NCBI GenBank assembly: GCA_900557695.1
Contig: USTP01000059.1
Coordinates: forward strand, 1 to 6,370
Origin: an uncultured Thermoanaerobacterales bacterium
Lineage (GTDB): Bacteria; Bacillota; Clostridia; Christensenellales; UBA1242
Direction: 5' to 3'
DNA: 6,370 nucleotides
A program made the position numbers and the translations under genes. Below, piece by piece: positions 4,436 through 6,370 of the stretch. The notes under the pieces are model-generated. The model did no database searches. It was given only the letters and a program-made list of their open reading frames with translations, and was not told where the DNA came from. Position 1 is the first letter of the stretch; the number at the start of each line of letters is the position of its first letter.

Positions 4436-6304
4436 ATGGAAAAACAAAAAGAATTAAATTTTGATGCTGTTGTTATTGGGGCTGGGCATGCAGGCTGCGA
4501 AGCGGCTTTGGCACTAGCTAGAACCAACCAAAAAACCGCACTAATAACTTTGCAAAAAGAGGGTGTGGCATTTTTAGCGTGCAATCCTAGTATTGGTGGA
4601 ACTGCCAAGGGGCATCTTGTTTGTGAGGTAGACGCACTAGGCGGGCAAATGGGCATAAATGCCGACAAAACAACCCTGCAATTAAGAATGTTAAATATAG
4701 GTAAAGGCCCAGCGGTTCACTCTTTAAGGGCTCAGGTAGATAAACACGCCTACCATAATAACATGCTTAGCACCTTAGAAAACCAAGAAAATCTAACTTT
4801 AATAGAGGATGAGGCTATAGATATTGGCACTAAAAACGGTGCCGTTTGCTATGTTAAAACAAAGAGTGGCACAAAAATAAACACAAGGGCTGTAGTTATA
4901 ACGGCTGGGGTATACTTAAATTCTAGAATTATAATTGGCGAGGAAATTAAAGACAGTGGGCCCTCTGGATTTAAAAATGCCAAGGGGCTTACTAAAAGTT
5001 TAGAAAAACTTGGTTATGAAATTCGCAGGTTTAAAACAGGAACTCCGCCAAGGCTTGAAAAAGATAGCATTAACTATAGTAAGTTTACTGTTCAAAAAGG
5101 CGACAGAAATATACAAACCTTTTCATATTTAACAAAGCGTGCAAACAAGAACACTCATGTTTGCTATTTAGGCTATACAAATGAAAAAACAAAACAAATA
5201 ATACTAGACAATTTAGATAAAGCTCCGCTCTACAGTGGCGTTATTGTGGGAACAGGCCCTAGATACTGCCCTTCTATTGAAACGAAGATTGTTCGCTTTA
5301 GCGATAAAGACCGCCATCAAATTTTCTTAGAGCCTGAAAGTGCATCATCTAATGAAATATATCTTCAGGGCATGAGCACTAGTATGCCAAAAGACATACA
5401 AGAAAAGATGACTAAAAGTATAGAGGGGCTAGAGCAAAGCAAAATAGTTCGATATGGTTATGCAATTGAATATGATTGCATAAACCCGCTTGGCATATAT
5501 GCTACGCTTGAATCAAAAAAGGTAAAGGGGCTTTTCACAGCTGGGCAAATAAATGGAACAAGTGGTTATGAAGAGGCTGCTGCTCAAGGCATACTTGCTG
5601 GCATAAACGCAAGCTTGTTTCTTCGAGGTAAACCGCAAATTATTTTGTCTAGGGATAGTTCCTACATAGGTGTTTTGGTAGACGACCTAACTGTTAAAGG
5701 AACAATAGAGCCCTATAGAATGATGACTAGTCGCGCAGAATACCGCCTTCTTCTAAGGCAAGATAATGCCGATAAAAGGCTAACCCAAATTGGTAGAGAT
5801 GTTGGGCTTGTTGGCGATGAAAGATATGAAGCGTATCTAAAAAAGATGAAAAATATAGAGAAGATAAAATCTCAAGTTCACAAGCATTTAAAGCCAAGCA
5901 GTGAATTAAATGATTATCTTGCAAGCATTGGCGAGTCGCCTGCCCCTAGCGGAATTAGCATCGACCAGCTAATTAAAAGAAGCAAAGTAGAACCACTTGA
6001 CCTAAAGAGAAAATTAAAGCTGTTTAAAAACTTTAAAAATGCCGAGATAAATGAGGCTCTTATTGAAATAAAGTATGAGGGCTATCTTCTTAGACAAAAT
6101 CAGCTTATTGAAAAAGAAAGAAAACTAGAAGAAAAGAAAATTCCCCTAAACTTCGATTATAATTCGGTTGCAGGGCTTAGAACTGAAGCAAGGCAAAAAC
6201 TTGCTGAATTTAAGCCTCTAACTGTGGGCGAGGCTAGCAGAATTAGCGGCGTTAACCCAGCAGATATAACTATACTTATTATGAACTTGAATAAAAAGAT
6301 ATAA
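4436..6304 (+). CDS. mnmG: tRNA uridine-5-carboxymethylaminomethyl modification enzyme MnmG (GidA)
   Basis: MnmG is the FAD- and NADH-using partner of MnmE; the heterotetramer attaches the aminomethyl or carboxymethylaminomethyl group to U34 of target tRNAs, supporting accurate decoding. The 622 residues are a complete length for the family. The N-terminal FAD-binding motif is GAGHAGCE (15-22), followed by ACNPSIGGTAKGHLVCEVDALGG with the conserved C49. The second conserved cysteine is C278 in GPRYCPSIETK, equivalent to E. coli C277. EYDCINP, the GLFTAGQINGTSGYEEAAAQG stretch (quoted for its key G, Q, N, GYEEAAAQG residues) and TSRAEYRLLLRQDNAD are also typical. The C-terminal helical domain ends in EASRISGVNPADITIL, where MnmE and tRNA bind. 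The start is preceded by AAAGAG (4423-4428) at a 7-nt gap, a moderate Shine-Dalgarno. It is the last complete gene; no terminator is visible in the 35 genomic bases that follow, so the operon may continue. Confidence 0.98.
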   Translation: MEKQKELNFDAVVIGAGHAGCEAALALARTNQKTALITLQKEGVAFLACNPSIGGTAKGHLVCEVDALGGQMGINADKTTLQLRMLNIGKGPAVHSLRAQVDKHAYHNNMLSTLENQENLTLIEDEAIDIGTKNGAVCYVKTKSGTKINTRAVVITAGVYLNSRIIIGEEIKDSGPSGFKNAKGLTKSLEKLGYEIRRFKTGTPPRLEKDSINYSKFTVQKGDRNIQTFSYLTKRANKNTHVCYLGYTNEKTKQIILDNLDKAPLYSGVIVGTGPRYCPSIETKIVRFSDKDRHQIFLEPESASSNEIYLQGMSTSMPKDIQEKMTKSIEGLEQSKIVRYGYAIEYDCINPLGIYATLESKKVKGLFTAGQINGTSGYEEAAAQGILAGINASLFLRGKPQIILSRDSSYIGVLVDDLTVKGTIEPYRMMTSRAEYRLLLRQDNADKRLTQIGRDVGLVGDERYEAYLKKMKNIEKIKSQVHKHLKPSSELNDYLASIGESPAPSGISIDQLIKRSKVEPLDLKRKLKLFKNFKNAEINEALIEIKYEGYLLRQNQLIEKERKLEEKKIPLNFDYNSVAGLRTEARQKLAEFKPLTVGEASRISGVNPADITILIMNLNKKI

Positions 6305-6339
6305 AGTTATAAAAAAACGAATATTGACTTTTTAAATAG
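6305..6339 (+). other. downstream stub of the mnm operon with a lone -35-like hexamer
   Basis: These 35 bases are the last genomic sequence. TTGACT at 6324-6329 matches the -35 consensus at five of six positions, but the -10 position would fall near 6347, inside the adapter, so a promoter can be neither confirmed nor excluded. No hairpin terminator is seen. In many Bacillota rsmG follows mnmG; here that cannot be tested. Confidence 0.3.
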
Positions 6340-6370
6340 CTGTCTCTTATACACATCTGACGCTGCCGAC
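6340..6370 (-). other. Nextera (Tn5) adapter read-through; not genomic
   Basis: The sequence begins with the reverse complement of the Tn5 mosaic end (CTGTCTCTTATACACATCT, 6340-6358) and continues as GACGCTGCCGAC, the reverse complement of the Read 1 handle, cut 2 bases short. It is the same adapter as at positions 9-41, inverted. Mask or trim it; it is not a terminal inverted repeat of a replicon or transposon. Confidence 0.98.

Noticed and set aside
4405..4668. Minus-strand Cys/Pro-rich 87-codon frame over the mnmG start
   Set aside because: Its composition is the complement of the Gly-rich FAD-binding region of mnmG; no independent evidence of coding.
9..6370. A 31-bp terminal inverted repeat bounding the whole sequence, suggesting a linear plasmid, phage or transposon
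   Set aside because: Both copies are the Nextera Read 1 adapter including the Tn5 mosaic end, so they are library artefacts.

Overview
The window is one short assembled contig. The biological insert runs from about 42 to 6339. Both outer ends are Illumina Nextera (Tn5) adapter sequence, and the left end also carries an 8-base i5 index. The insert is AT-rich (clearly below 40% G+C by eye), uses the standard stop codons TAA and TAG, and encodes proteins of Bacillota type. The TVP38/TMEM64-like protein resembles a clostridial subfamily, the small heat-shock promoter carries sites resembling the HrcA operator CIRCE, and the MnmE and MnmG proteins are ordinary bacterial ones. An uncultured Clostridia-like, possibly gut, bacterium is a reasonable guess, but no marker here fixes the taxon.

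Layout, left to right. (1) Positions 43-444, plus strand: the 3' end of an unrecognised gene whose true start lies off the contig; the apparent ATG start is adapter. (2) Positions 533-1453, minus strand: a TVP38/TMEM64 (VTT/DedA-like) membrane protein, convergent with gene 1, with its own extended -10 promoter placed 7 nt before the ATG. (3) Positions 1519-1560: a strong intrinsic terminator for the next gene. (4) Positions 1562-2014, minus strand: an Hsp20/alpha-crystallin chaperone with a consensus promoter (TTGACA-17-TATAAT), CIRCE-like half-sites over that promoter, helically phased T-tracts upstream, and a hairpin directly before a strong Shine-Dalgarno sequence. (5) Positions 2256-2483, minus strand: a remnant matching only the C-terminal part of a flavin reductase. 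(6) Positions 2528-6304, plus strand: a tight cluster mnmE - GNAT acetyltransferase - mnmG with gaps of 2 and 4 nt, driven by a promoter whose -10 box also sits 7 nt before the mnmE ATG.

MnmE and MnmG form the enzyme complex that installs the (carboxymethyl)aminomethyl group on the wobble uridine of certain tRNAs, so the right half is a tRNA-modification operon with an acetyltransferase inserted between the two partners. The left half holds membrane and stress functions transcribed as separate units.

No new defence, mobile or RNA-guided system is visible. The points most worth a second look are the leaderless promoter layout at two genes, the unusual half-site arrangement and 5' hairpin at hsp20, the flavin reductase remnant, the GNAT gene in the mnm operon, and the adapter contamination that creates a false protein start.
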